Positions 7,890-15,735 of a stretch of 34,366 nucleotides of DNA are shown one piece after another. Origin of the DNA: Thermoprotei archaeon (GTDB lineage Archaea; Thermoproteota; Methanomethylicia; Nezhaarchaeales; B40-G2); assembly GCA_003649615.1 (NCBI GenBank), contig QMSI01000008.1, forward strand, positions 1 to 34,366, given 5' to 3'. Position 1 is the first letter of the stretch. Every line of letters begins with the position of its first letter. The notes beneath the pieces are model-generated. The model was not told the DNA's origin. It saw only the letters and a list, made by a program, of their open reading frames with translations, and made no database searches. Position numbers and translations under genes: made by a program.

Positions 7890-7899
7890 CTTTAAAAGC
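7890..7899 (-). promoter_or_regulatory. TATA box of the condensing-enzyme gene
   Basis: GCTTTTAAAG on the minus strand, preceded by AAAA, predicts transcription start near 7869. That gives a leader of about 28 bases holding the GGTG site used by the TTG at 7840. Confidence 0.6.
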
Positions 7900-8018
7900 T
7901 TTTCTACGATATATGTAAAAGAGTGCTTTTACTTAGTTTAAGATGCTTAGTGGAGGATGCGACATAGCTTAAGCCACGTTTAGTCCTTAACGTAGGCTTG
8001 AATACATTTTTAATCAAA

Positions 8019-8027
8019 GCTTTAAAG
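8019..8027 (+). promoter_or_regulatory. TATA box of the histidine operon
   Basis: GCTTTAAAG preceded by AAA matches the element of the divergent gene. It predicts transcription start near 8049, about 20 bases before the hisD start. The 229-base intergenic region (7841-8069) holds both promoters back to back, and I saw no clear operator palindrome in it. Confidence 0.55.
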
Positions 8028-8069
8028 GAAGCTTAGCTAGGCTTTAACCCTAGCTTCACGGTGAAAACA

Positions 8070-9389
8070 TTGAGGGTAGTTGAAGCCTCAAAACTGACCT
8101 CGGAGGAGTATGCTCGTATCGTCAGCCGCGGGGCCCTTGATCTATCCAAGGCCTTAAAAGAGGTTGAGAAAGTCGTCGTGGAGGTTAAGGAGAAGGGCGA
8201 TGAAGCTCTAAAGAGGTTCTCCAAGGAGTTCGACGGCGTCGAGGTCGATCTAGAGAGGTGGAGCTTCAAAGTCGACGAGGAGGAGGTTAAGGAGGCTTAC
8301 CGTGAAGTTGGCGAGGAGGCCTTAGAAGTCATCAGGAGAGCCGTGAAAAACGTCAAGAAATACCATGAGGCTAGGAGGCCCACGAGCTTCTCGGTAAAGG
8401 TGGAAGAAGGCGTAATAGCCGGATCATTGATCAAACCCCTCAGCCGAGTAGGTGTATACGTGCCTAGAGGTAGGTCAGGGTATCCTTCCACCGCCATTAT
8501 GACGGTGGTGCCAGCTAAGGTGGCAGGCGTGAAGGAAGTGTTAGTCTGTACTCCCCCCTTGAGGAACGGTAAAGCCCCCACGTTAACCTTAGTAGCTGCC
8601 ATAGAAGCTGGAGCTAGCCAGGTGTTTAAGGTGGGGGGCGCCCACGCTATAGCTGCCATGGCTTATGGCACCGAGACCATACCTAAGGTAGACAAGATAG
8701 TAGGTCCGGGAGGCCTATACGTCACTGCAGCTAAATTGCTTGTCAATAAAGAAGTTGCCATAGACCTCCCGGCGGGCCCGAGCGAAGTATTGGTAATAGC
8801 TGACGATTCAGCCGACCCAGCCTATATAGCGTTGGACCTCCTAGCTCAAGCTGAACATGATCCTGCCTCCACCTCTATACTTGTCACCACCTCTAAGGAG
8901 TTAGCGATTAAGGTGGTGGAGGAGATCGACCGTAGAAGAGAGGCTTACCCTAAAGGCAGCGCTGAAAGGGAACGGCTAGATAAGAGCTTGGAGGAGAGGG
9001 GATGGATCATTGTCGTTGAAAGCTTGGATGAAGCGGTTAAGATAGTGAACGACTTTGCCCCTGAACATGTGGAGTTCATAGTTAAAGATCCTTTAAGCCT
9101 GCTCGGCGCCGTCAGGAATGCTGGGTCAATGTTCATGGGTGAGTACTCACCCATAGCCATCGGAGACTATGCTGCCGGCCCGAGCCATGTCTTACCTACC
9201 GGAGGGTACGCTAAAGTCTACTCAGGGTTGTCGACGAGAGACTTCGTTAAAGAAGTAGGGTTCATTAACTGTAACGAGGAGGGGATGAAAAGGATAGGAT
9301 GGATAGCGGCTAAGCTAGCCGAGCTGGAAGGTTTTAAGTTACATGCCTTATCGGTGGAGGAGAGGCTGAGGAGGCTGAAGCCTAGTTGA
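8070..9389 (+). CDS. hisD: Histidinol dehydrogenase
   Basis: This zinc enzyme performs the last two steps of histidine synthesis: NAD-dependent oxidation of histidinol to histidinal and then histidine. The 439-residue protein has normal family length. Visible signatures are [47 protein letters not shown], zinc and active-site segment [11 protein letters not shown], catalytic FAPEHVEF (Glu-His pair), and [12 protein letters not shown] chose TTG at 8070 because GGTGA at 8060-8064 is spaced 5 bases upstream. An in-frame GTG at 8061 would add 3 residues but overlaps that ribosome site. It is the first gene of the his cluster and overlaps hisH by 4 bases (TTGA). Confidence 0.97.
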   Translation: MRVVEASKLTSEEYARIVSRGALDLSKALKEVEKVVVEVKEKGDEALKRFSKEFDGVEVDLERWSFKVDEEEVKEAYREVGEEALEVIRRAVKNVKKYHEARRPTSFSVKVEEGVIAGSLIKPLSRVGVYVPRGRSGYPSTAIMTVVPAKVAGVKEVLVCTPPLRNGKAPTLTLVAAIEAGASQVFKVGGAHAIAAMAYGTETIPKVDKIVGPGGLYVTAAKLLVNKEVAIDLPAGPSEVLVIADDSADPAYIALDLLAQAEHDPASTSILVTTSKELAIKVVEEIDRRREAYPKGSAERERLDKSLEERGWIIVVESLDEAVKIVNDFAPEHVEFIVKDPLSLLGAVRNAGSMFMGEYSPIAIGDYAAGPSHVLPTGGYAKVYSGLSTRDFVKEVGFINCNEEGMKRIGWIAAKLAELEGFKLHALSVEERLRRLKPS

Positions 9390-9991
9390 AGGTCGCCGTG
9401 GTAGACTACGGCATGGGTAATCTTAGAGGGGTCAAGCTCGCCATAGAAAGAGCTGGGGGAAGAGCTGTCATAACCAATGACCCGGCGGAGGTAACGGAGG
9501 CAGACGCCATAGTCCTTCCAGGAGTAGGGGCGTTTAAAGACGCTATGGAGAGGCTCAGAAGCATTGAAGAGGTAGTGAAAGACCAGATAAGAGCTGGAAA
9601 ACCTTTGCTCGGCATATGCTTAGGACTACAGCTCCTCTTCACGGAGTCTATGGAGGGTGGTTTACATAGAGGCTTAGACCTGTTGAAGGGAAGAGTAGTG
9701 AAGCTTCCTGCAGGTGTTAAGGTTCCACACATGGGCTGGAACAAGGTGAACATCGCTAAGTGGACTAGGTTTGTCGAAGACCTTCCTCAAGGAGCCTACA
9801 TGTACTTTGTCCACTCCTTTTACGCTGATCCCCTCAACAAGGACGTAGTGTTAGCTACGACGGAGTACGGGGTAGAGTTTCCCTCCATCGTCGAGGCCGA
9901 TCCACTATACGCTACTCAGTTCCATCCGGAGAAGAGCGGGAAAACAGGGTTGAAGCTGCTTCGAAACTTCATCAGCATAGCTAAGAGGTGA
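9386..9991 (+). CDS. hisH: Imidazole glycerol phosphate synthase, glutaminase subunit
   Basis: HisH releases ammonia from glutamine and channels it to HisF, which makes imidazole glycerol phosphate and AICAR. The 201-residue class I amidotransferase shows VDYGMGNLRGV at the start, the oxyanion segment PGVGAF, nucleophile C78 in LGICLGLQLLF, PHMGWN, and H180/E182 in TQFHPEKSG. All triad residues are present. The TTG start overlaps the hisD stop as TTGA, so translation is likely coupled. The next gene, hisA, begins within a few bases of its stop. Confidence 0.97.
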   Translation: MKVAVVDYGMGNLRGVKLAIERAGGRAVITNDPAEVTEADAIVLPGVGAFKDAMERLRSIEEVVKDQIRAGKPLLGICLGLQLLFTESMEGGLHRGLDLLKGRVVKLPAGVKVPHMGWNKVNIAKWTRFVEDLPQGAYMYFVHSFYADPLNKDVVLATTEYGVEFPSIVEADPLYATQFHPEKSGKTGLKLLRNFISIAKR

Positions 9992-9997
9992 AAGCAC

Positions 9998-10750
9998 ACG
10001 CTGTTAATACCTTCAGTGGACCTGGTCAAGGGCAAAGTTGTGAGGTTGACTAAGGGAAAGTTGGAGGAAATGAGGGTATACTACGACGACCCTGTAGAGG
10101 CAGCCAGGGAATGGGAGGAGGAAGGTGCCGATGCATTACACGTAGTTGACATCGAAGCAGCTATGGGGATTGGGGAGAACCTTGAAGCCATAGAGAAGGT
10201 GCTCTCCTCGGTTAGCGTTGAGGTCCAAGTCGCTGGAGGTATACGTAGCGTAGAGAAGGCACGTAGATTAGTGGAGCTTGGAGCTACAAGGATAGTAGTG
10301 GGCACGAGGTTCATCGAGAAACCGGAGGAAGTAGCTAGGATCGCAAAGGAGCTTGGCTCCTCTAGAGTAATGGTAGCGCTGGACCACCGTTCAGGCACCG
10401 TCGCCGTGAGGGGCTGGGTAGAACAGACGGGGCTAGATGTCTATGGAATGGCTGTAGAAGCTGAGAAGGCGGGAGCTGGGTGGATACTTTTCACCTCTGT
10501 TGAAAGAGACGGTACGCTTAGCGGATTAGACTTGGCTTCGTTAAACAGAATGGTCAAGTCGGTTAAGATACCGGTAGTGGCGGCTGGTGGAGTAGCGAGC
10601 ATCGAAGATATAGTGAACGCAGCTAAATCAGGGGCAGCGGGTTTAGTGCTGGGCAAAGCGCTTTACGAGAAACGTGTCAAGCTTAGTGAAGCCTTGAGGA
10701 AGCTAGAGGAGCTTGGACTACGCAGGTCACATAGAAGGGGGAAGCCTTGA
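9998..10750 (+). CDS. hisA: ProFAR isomerase, probably with a non-canonical start codon
   Basis: HisA is the TIM-barrel isomerase that converts ProFAR to PRFAR, the substrate of HisHF. The first ordinary start, GTG at 10016, would cut off strand beta-1. Upstream in-frame codons encode LLIPSVDL, which lines up with the usual MLIIPAVDL start and supplies the catalytic Asp as residue 8. Between the in-frame TGA at 9989 and 10016 there is no ATG, GTG or TTG. The GGTGA at 9987-9991 is spaced for ACG at 9998 (6 bases); CTG at 10001 is the alternative. From ACG the protein has 250 residues, with the second catalytic Asp at 129 in VALDHRSG. The GTG version has 244 residues. Gene identity is secure; the start is inferred. 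Confidence 0.95.
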   Translation, partial: TLLIPSVDLVKGKVVRLTKGKLEEMRVYYDDPVEAAREWEEEGADALHVVDIEAAMGIGENLEAIEKVLSSVSVEVQVAGGIRSVEKARRLVELGATRIVVGTRFIEKPEEVARIAKELGSSRVMVALDHRSGTVAVRGWVEQTGLDVYGMAVEAEKAGAGWILFTSVERDGTLSGLDLASLNRMVKSVKIPVVAAGGVASIEDIVNAAKSGAAGLVLGKALYEKRVKLSEALRKLEELGLRRSHRRGKP

Positions 10751-11640
10751 GTAGATTCCTTCAAGCATTGAAAGCTAGGCTAAAGTTGACCAAGCTAGGG
10801 TTAAGCCACGGAAACGACGCTGACGGTATAACGTGCGCAGCTCTCTTCTTACGTAAATATCCAGGAGCCACCGTGGTCTTAGCTGAGCCGTGGGAAATTA
10901 AGCCTACATGGACCTGCTGGTTGAACTGGTTTGCCTGGGACTTCGTAGCCGACCTTCCCTGTCCCTTTAGAGCTAAGCTTCACGTAGATCACCATAAGAC
11001 AGGGAGACCCTGCGCTAAAGTAGAGTTCTATGACCCTGAAGCTCCTTCAGCCGCCTCGCTGGCTTTGAAAGCCTTGCAGCTGGAAAGCGACGAAGAGGCA
11101 GCCAGGTTGGTGGAGCTAGCTAATGAATGCGACACCGCTAAGATAAGGTCTCAGGAAGCTTGGGACCTAAACGATGCGGTAAAAGGTTCAAGGATAGAGG
11201 AAAGGGTAACTTTAGCTAAGCTGCTAGCCATGAAGGGTTTAGCAGCGCTCAGTGAACCTATGGTCAAGGGTTGGATTGAGGTTAACAAGGCCAGAAGGAG
11301 GAAGGTGCAGACGCTCGTTGAGAAGGTGCCTATCGAAGATTTCCTTTTCATTAAGTTAAGGGAGGTTGACGAAAAATTCCCCGTGAGGACCTTCATGCTG
11401 ACGCTCGAGGAGAAAGGAGCTAAGCTAACATGCGTCATCACTCCCAGAAGGAGCAGGTTTAAGGTTCACTTAGGCTCAAGACGTGATAGCGGAATAGACT
11501 GCGCTGAGATAGCCTTTAAGCTAGGGGGTGGAGGCCATAGATACGCAGCGGGAGCTACCGTAGACAACCTCGATGAAGCACTGAGAAGAATAAAGGAAGC
11601 CTTAGGGTTGAAGGAGCTTAAGGTCATGGAGCTCGCTTGA
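10747..11640 (+). CDS. DHH/DHHA1 family phosphoesterase inside the his cluster
   Basis: This 297-residue protein is predicted to be a manganese-dependent phosphoesterase. Motif I is HGNDADG (D24, D26), D69 in ADLP may be motif II, motif III is HVDHHKTG (D81-H82-H83), and NECDT (D130) resembles motif IV. The C-terminal DHHA1 domain carries GGGGHRYAAGA (260-270). Relatives cleave short RNAs, cyclic dinucleotides or other phosphodiesters; the substrate here is unknown. Its TTG start overlaps the hisA stop by 4 bases (TTGA), and hisF follows, so it is co-expressed with histidine enzymes. A role as histidinol-phosphate phosphatase is conceivable but unproven. A tryptophan-rich stretch lies between motifs I and III (see findings). 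Confidence 0.88.
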   Translation: MSRFLQALKARLKLTKLGLSHGNDADGITCAALFLRKYPGATVVLAEPWEIKPTWTCWLNWFAWDFVADLPCPFRAKLHVDHHKTGRPCAKVEFYDPEAPSAASLALKALQLESDEEAARLVELANECDTAKIRSQEAWDLNDAVKGSRIEERVTLAKLLAMKGLAALSEPMVKGWIEVNKARRRKVQTLVEKVPIEDFLFIKLREVDEKFPVRTFMLTLEEKGAKLTCVITPRRSRFKVHLGSRRDSGIDCAEIAFKLGGGGHRYAAGATVDNLDEALRRIKEALGLKELKVMELA

Positions 11641-11685
11641 TGGACGAAAACCGATATTAAGCTGGCCAACTGCTTCATTAGCGCT

Positions 11686-12498
11686 ATGCTGGCGAAGCGT
11701 ATCATCCCCTGCCTCGACATGAAGGACGGTAGAGTAGTCAAAGGAATAAAGTTCCTAAATCTGAGGGATGCAGGCGACCCTCCTACCTTAGCTGCCTACT
11801 ACGAGGAGCAGGGAGCCGACGAAATAGTATTTCTAGACGTTACGGCTAGCCATGAAAAACGCAAGATCCTTGTGGATGTCGTGACAAGGACGGCCGATCA
11901 GCTATCCATCCCGTTCACCGTGGGGGGCGGAATATCCAGCCTCGAAGACATAAAGATCGTGTTACACTCAGGAGCCGATAAAGTCTCTATTAACACCTCC
12001 GCTGTCCAGCAGCCCGAGCTGGTGAAGGAAGCCGCCCAGGTGTTCGGAAGCCAATGCATAGTTGTAGCCATAGACGCGAAAAGAGTTTACGTGGAGTATC
12101 CAAGTCAAGCTCAAGACAAACTTTTAGTCGAGGTAGAGGAAGGGCTTTGCTGGTGGGAGGTATATACCCACGGTGGTAGGAAGCCCACCGGCCTAGATGC
12201 CTTACAGTGGGCTAAAAAGGTAGAGGAGCTTGGGGCTGGAGAGATACTCCTCACTAGCATGGACTGTGATGGCACACAGGACGGCTATGATCTTCCGCTT
12301 ACAAAGACAGTATCTAGGTTAGTCAACATACCTGTGATAGCCAGCGGAGGAGCAGGTTCCCCACACCACATATATGAAGCTTTAACTGAAGGTGAAGCGG
12401 ACGCAGCTCTAGCTGCCTCCATTTTCCACTACGGGAAGTACACAGTCAAGCAAGTTAAAGAGTACTTAGCAGAGCGTGGTGTGGAGGTTAGGATTTGA
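11686..12498 (+). CDS. hisF: Imidazole glycerol phosphate synthase, cyclase subunit
   Basis: HisF is the TIM-barrel cyclase that uses HisH-derived ammonia and PRFAR to form imidazole glycerol phosphate plus AICAR. The 270-residue protein starts [20 protein letters not shown], with catalytic D11, and has D130 in [14 protein letters not shown], and [13 protein letters not shown]. Residues about 136-160 form a longer loop than in bacterial HisF, as in many archaeal versions. The ATG has no ribosome site, but GATATTAA about 31 bases upstream (near 11653) could be a TATA box for a nearly leaderless transcript. The 45-base gap after the DHH gene leaves room for this. It is the last his gene here; hisG, B, C, E and I are absent. 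Confidence 0.97.
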   Translation: MLAKRIIPCLDMKDGRVVKGIKFLNLRDAGDPPTLAAYYEEQGADEIVFLDVTASHEKRKILVDVVTRTADQLSIPFTVGGGISSLEDIKIVLHSGADKVSINTSAVQQPELVKEAAQVFGSQCIVVAIDAKRVYVEYPSQAQDKLLVEVEEGLCWWEVYTHGGRKPTGLDALQWAKKVEELGAGEILLTSMDCDGTQDGYDLPLTKTVSRLVNIPVIASGGAGSPHHIYEALTEGEADAALAASIFHYGKYTVKQVKEYLAERGVEVRI

Positions 12499-12533
12499 AG
12501 GACAACTTATAGACTGCTAAATAACAAGTAAAG

Positions 12534-12541
12534 ATATATAT
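12534..12541 (+). promoter_or_regulatory. TATA box of the DUF2061-like gene
   Basis: ATATATAT in the short gap after hisF predicts transcription start near 12564, so this small gene probably has its own promoter. Confidence 0.45.
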
Positions 12542-12576
12542 AGGAGATAAATAGATTACAGTTGGGGGAGGGCGGA

Positions 12577-12891
12577 GTGGCGACCAAAAACATGGCAAAG
12601 GCACAGGGCAAACTATGCCTAGTAGCCAACTCTAAGGTGTTAGCCAAAACCTTCTCATGGAAAGTTCTAGGTGTATTGACCTTATTCATAGTATCCTACA
12701 TGCTCACTGGCTCACCGGTAGCTTCAGGAACTATCGCCCTAACCTACCACTTACTAAACACAGTTCTATACTATCTTCATGAGAAAGCCTGGGAAGGACA
12801 TCATCCTTCAGTTAAAGCCTTCTTGGCTTCGTTAACTTCCTTCATACTCAGTACGCTGCTACTGGTCTGGCTAGCCTTTCCTACTCCGTAA
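12577..12891 (+). CDS. Small membrane protein, DUF2061-like
   Basis: This 104-residue protein of unknown function resembles the DUF2061 family. A short basic N-terminus (KVLAKTFSWKVLG) is followed by three predicted membrane segments, about residues 27-45 (FSWKVLGVLTLFIVSYML), 49-67 (ASGTIALTYHLLNTVLYYL) and 82-101. The SWKVLG, IVSYMLTG and YYLHEKAW segments are the family signature (usually YYxHERxW). The GTG at 12577 has GGGGAGG about 5 bases upstream; TTG at 12562 would add 5 residues. It ends 14 bases before the convergent coiled-coil gene. Family role is not established. Confidence 0.75.
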   Translation: MATKNMAKAQGKLCLVANSKVLAKTFSWKVLGVLTLFIVSYMLTGSPVASGTIALTYHLLNTVLYYLHEKAWEGHHPSVKAFLASLTSFILSTLLLVWLAFPTP

Positions 12892-12905
12892 ACCTATGAA
12901 CCCCT

Positions 12906-13379
12906 TTAGATGAACACGTCAAGCGTGTTAAACCTCTCTTGGCAGGCTTCCTTGGGGATGTAGCCTTCATCAACCTTTAGCAGCGGAGGCTCACAGCCAT
13001 AATGTTCCTTGCTTGATAGCTGTCTCAGCATCTTAGCTACGGTGGCTCGGCTCGGTGGATCTATACCTACGTAGATGCTCAGCTTGACTGCTTCTCCTTG
13101 AACCTCGCTGGGTTTCACCGGCCTAGAAAGCTTCCTATAGGCTTCGAGAGCTGCTCGATACACGAGCCTCCTCATAGACTCCACGTCGACCCTACGCACA
13201 CCATTATACATGTAAGGATGTTCGTCTAGGTTTAAGTCGGAGGCCCAGTGGGGGAATTGAGCTCCTGCGTTCTTCATAGCCCTAAGAACTCGTTTAAGCT
13301 TAAAGACCTCCGTCTTCAACCTATCATACTGAGCCTTATAGAAGCTTAAAGCTCTCTTGAGCTCCTCTACCTCATCCAA
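12906..13379 (-). CDS. Unidentified coiled-coil protein with a possible DNA-binding tail
   Basis: I do not recognise this 157-residue protein. Residues 1-38 are strongly heptad-like and charged (MDEVEELKRALSFYKAQYDR, then LKTEVFKLKRVLRAMK), which suggests a dimeric coiled coil. A middle part (about 45-90) contains HPYMYNGVRRVD and a helix VESMRRLVYRAALEAYRKL. The stretch SRATVAKMLRQLSSKEHYGC followed by PPLLKVDEGYIPKEA reads like a recognition helix plus wing, so a regulator is possible. It starts with TTG and has a TATA-like TAAATAGT (13429-13436, minus strand) upstream. It is convergent with the DUF2061-like gene and divergent from PGI/PMI. Codon use matches the neighbours. Confidence 0.7.
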   Translation of the reverse strand: MDEVEELKRALSFYKAQYDRLKTEVFKLKRVLRAMKNAGAQFPHWASDLNLDEHPYMYNGVRRVDVESMRRLVYRAALEAYRKLSRPVKPSEVQGEAVKLSIYVGIDPPSRATVAKMLRQLSSKEHYGCEPPLLKVDEGYIPKEACQERFNTLDVFI

Positions 13380-13575
13380 CGAGGACCTGCCTCCACCTCA
13401 AGGAGACAAAAGTACTATGTCCGGTAATACTATTTATCTCCTTGGGGTTGGAGGCTATGTTCATCCATCTTAAGCCCATGTTAAACCTTAACTTGAAGCA
13501 GATAGCCTAGCACAGGCCACTTAACTTTGATAAATTCCTGTTAAGTATAGGTTATAGCGGGCTGGAGGCTGCTCC

Positions 13576-14553
13576 ATGAAGTTGCTTGATCATTATAGAG
13601 AATGGCGGAAAATGGCGGAGAAAATCCTCAAAGAAGAGGTAGAGAACCTTAAGCCCTTGAAGTTCAAGGCAATAGCCTTTACAGGAATGGGCGGCTCAGG
13701 CATAGTAGGCGACTACGTCAAGTCTTTCTTACAGGATGTATCGAGGACCCCCATAATCGTAGTCAAAGACCTTTATTTACCCACTTGGATAGGGAAAGAT
13801 TGGCTAGTAGTAGCAGTATCTTACTCAGGAAATACTTCAGAGACGCTTAGTGCGGTGAAGGAAGCGCTGTCTAAGGAAGCTTACGTAGCAGCGGTATCGT
13901 CCGGAGGAAAGTTGCTAGAGCTGATGGATAAGGAGAGGCTACCTTATGTTAAGGTAGGGGGAGGCTACGCCCCAAGGTCTGCGTTACCTTTACTGCTATA
14001 TGCCAGCTTAAAGCTGCTTGATGAGCTAGGACTAAGCATACCTATGAATCAAGTACAGGAAAGCCTGGATGTGCTGGGAGGAGTAAAGGAGGCTGAAGAC
14101 GAAGGGAAGAGTATAGCTGAAGCACTGAAAGGATATACGCCTATCATAGTGTCCGATGTAAGGTATGAAGCATTAGCTTGGAGGTTCAAGAGCGAGCTTA
14201 ACGAAAACGCTAAGATCGTAGCTAAATGTGAAACAGTTCCTGAATCCATGCATAACGACGTCGAAGGCTACGAGGAAGCCTCATCTAAGTTCAAAGCACT
14301 TCTACTAAGCGCTCATGACGACACGGTCTACACAAAGGTGCTCGAGAAGTTTATTGAAGAGCTTCTCAAGGAAAAAGGGTTTAAGCCGTATAGGCTCGAG
14401 CTTAAAGGTAAAGGTAGGTTGGCTAAACTAATGCACGGCGCTCACGTCGCAGGCTTCACTTCACTATACCTGGCCGAGAAGCGTAAAGTCGAGCCGGTGA
14501 AAGTAGAGCTAATAGCTAGGTACCGAAAGTTCCTCGAAGAAGCTTTACCTTAA
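13576..14553 (+). CDS. Bifunctional phosphoglucose/phosphomannose isomerase
   Basis: This SIS-fold enzyme interconverts fructose 6-phosphate with glucose 6-phosphate and mannose 6-phosphate in archaeal sugar metabolism. The 325-residue protein has two SIS domains, with phosphate-binding GMGGSGIVGDY (37-47) and SYSGNTSET (82-90). E210 (NENAK) and H226 (SMHNDVEGYE) are 16 residues apart, the same spacing as the catalytic Glu203/His219 pair of the Pyrobaculum enzyme. A C-terminal lysine in KRKVEPVKVE would be the third active-site residue. The ATG has GGAGG 7 bases upstream. It lies in the 196-base gap's downstream side, divergent from the coiled-coil gene, and does not share a transcript with hisF. 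Confidence 0.93.
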   Translation: MKLLDHYREWRKMAEKILKEEVENLKPLKFKAIAFTGMGGSGIVGDYVKSFLQDVSRTPIIVVKDLYLPTWIGKDWLVVAVSYSGNTSETLSAVKEALSKEAYVAAVSSGGKLLELMDKERLPYVKVGGGYAPRSALPLLLYASLKLLDELGLSIPMNQVQESLDVLGGVKEAEDEGKSIAEALKGYTPIIVSDVRYEALAWRFKSELNENAKIVAKCETVPESMHNDVEGYEEASSKFKALLLSAHDDTVYTKVLEKFIEELLKEKGFKPYRLELKGKGRLAKLMHGAHVAGFTSLYLAEKRKVEPVKVELIARYRKFLEEALP

Positions 14554-14698
14554 AGCAAGATAGAGCTTAAAGTAAACTTCCAAGTTATTTATATCTCCTA
14601 ACGCATCGAGGCTCAATAGACATGGAAGAGAAACGGCCAGACGAGAGGGAGCCTTATTTAAGAGTGGCAGTATAATAGTATATTTGGAACTAGAGGAA

Positions 14699-14893
14699 AT
14701 GTCCAAGAAACATGAAGTAAGGGAAGAGTTTCTCTGCGAAAAATGCTATATGTTCGATGGATGGGCAGAGCATAGAAATCCCAGGGGGATGAGGCTAGTG
14801 AAATGTAGAGCTATTGATGCATATGTACAACCACCGTATGAGCGCTGTCCTGCTTTTCTTTCAAAAGCTATAGGGATTCAAAGGTCTTCTTGA
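14699..14893 (+). CDS. Small four-cysteine (zinc-ribbon-like) protein
   Basis: This 64-residue protein of unknown function has four cysteines, C13, C16, C36 and C50 (CEKCYMFDGW, VKCRA, RCPAF), that could bind zinc. It is rich in charged and aromatic residues and has no membrane segment. I chose ATG at 14699 because TATAATAG (14671-14678) is about 26 bases upstream and GAGG lies 3 bases before it. An in-frame TTG at 14684 would add 5 residues and could use TTATTTAA at 14654-14661. The 3' end overlaps the convergent endonuclease-IV-like gene by 26 bases. A binding or adaptor role is only a guess. Confidence 0.65.
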   Translation: MSKKHEVREEFLCEKCYMFDGWAEHRNPRGMRLVKCRAIDAYVQPPYERCPAFLSKAIGIQRSS

Positions 14894-15707
14894 GGAAGAG
14901 GGCATCTCCCTCTATGTTAGGCGACTCAGATATTATCACTCCTTCCACGTGAAAGTCCTTTAAAGCCTTAGCTAAAGCCTCATAGTTATAATCGGACTCC
15001 TCCAAGTTAACATGTTTAATCTCGCCTCTCTCTCCATACTCTATGCCCGAGAAATGCATGTGCATGTTCTTTAAACACTCCTCCCCTAGCTCCTTCTCCA
15101 AGAGAATGAAGATGGAAGAGATCTCATCATAGGTGTTGTAGCCGCCGTTAGTCCTCGCATGGAGATGAGCAAAGTCTATACAAGGCAGGACACCTTCTAT
15201 CTCTTGGCTTAAGTCCACCACCTCGTGCAAGTTACCATACTCAGCTAAGCCGCCAGCCGTCTCAGGCCTGACCCATACCGTTACACCCTCGTCTCTAAGC
15301 TCCTTCATCAGTCTTTTCAACGATCTCTTCACTTTTTTATGCACCGCCGAGGGCTCGTCATCACCATAATACGCTGGATGGAAAGTGATAGACCATCCCC
15401 CGCATTTATGAGCCACCCTAGCCGTGTCCATGATGCGTTTAATGCTGGCTTCAACTTTTTCCTCATCCGGTGAGTTAAGGTTTACATAGTAAGGTGCATG
15501 AGCTGTTAAAACGACGTTAACCTCCTCACTCACCTTCTTAACCTCCTCAGTTAGCTTATCGCTCATCCTAACCCCTCTAACGAACTCCAGCTCCATGGCG
15601 TCCAGGCCTAGAGCCTTAACGGTCTTTATGCCCTCTACGCTGGAAGGTTTAGGGCTAGCTATAGGAACCCCAGCGGTGCCGAAGAGGAGGCCTTTAAGCT
15701 TCTGCAA
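14868..15707 (-). CDS. nfo: Endonuclease IV / xylose-isomerase-like TIM barrel protein
   Basis: Endonuclease IV cuts DNA at abasic sites with three zinc ions. The 279-residue protein begins LLFGTAGVPIASPKPSSVEG and ELEFVRGVRMSD, as in archaeal endonuclease IV. Likely metal ligands match the E. coli enzyme in position: H70 (TAHAPYYVNL), H110 (TFHPAYY), E149 (RPETAGG), D178 and H181 (IDFAHLHAR), H216 or H218 (MHMHFSG), H232 and E261 (SESPN). The Asp of the D229-x-H231 motif is not obvious (E229-I-K-H here), so a related sugar-phosphate isomerase remains possible. The TTG start has only a weak GGGAAGAG site. A TATA-like ATACTATA lies at 15736-15743 (minus strand). Confidence 0.85.
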   Translation of the reverse strand: MQKLKGLLFGTAGVPIASPKPSSVEGIKTVKALGLDAMELEFVRGVRMSDKLTEEVKKVSEEVNVVLTAHAPYYVNLNSPDEEKVEASIKRIMDTARVAHKCGGWSITFHPAYYGDDEPSAVHKKVKRSLKRLMKELRDEGVTVWVRPETAGGLAEYGNLHEVVDLSQEIEGVLPCIDFAHLHARTNGGYNTYDEISSIFILLEKELGEECLKNMHMHFSGIEYGERGEIKHVNLEESDYNYEALAKALKDFHVEGVIISESPNIEGDALFLKKTFESL

Positions 15708-15735
15708 GGCTCTTCCCTGATGGAAAAAGGCTTAG

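Noticed and set aside
8297-9753. Minus-strand ORFs of 71-120 codons opposite hisD and hisH (8297-8659, 8945-9160, 9406-9753) and their mirrors
   Set aside because: Their Ser/Thr/Pro-rich composition is what antisense reading of these GC-biased codons gives. The opposite strand encodes well-supported enzymes.
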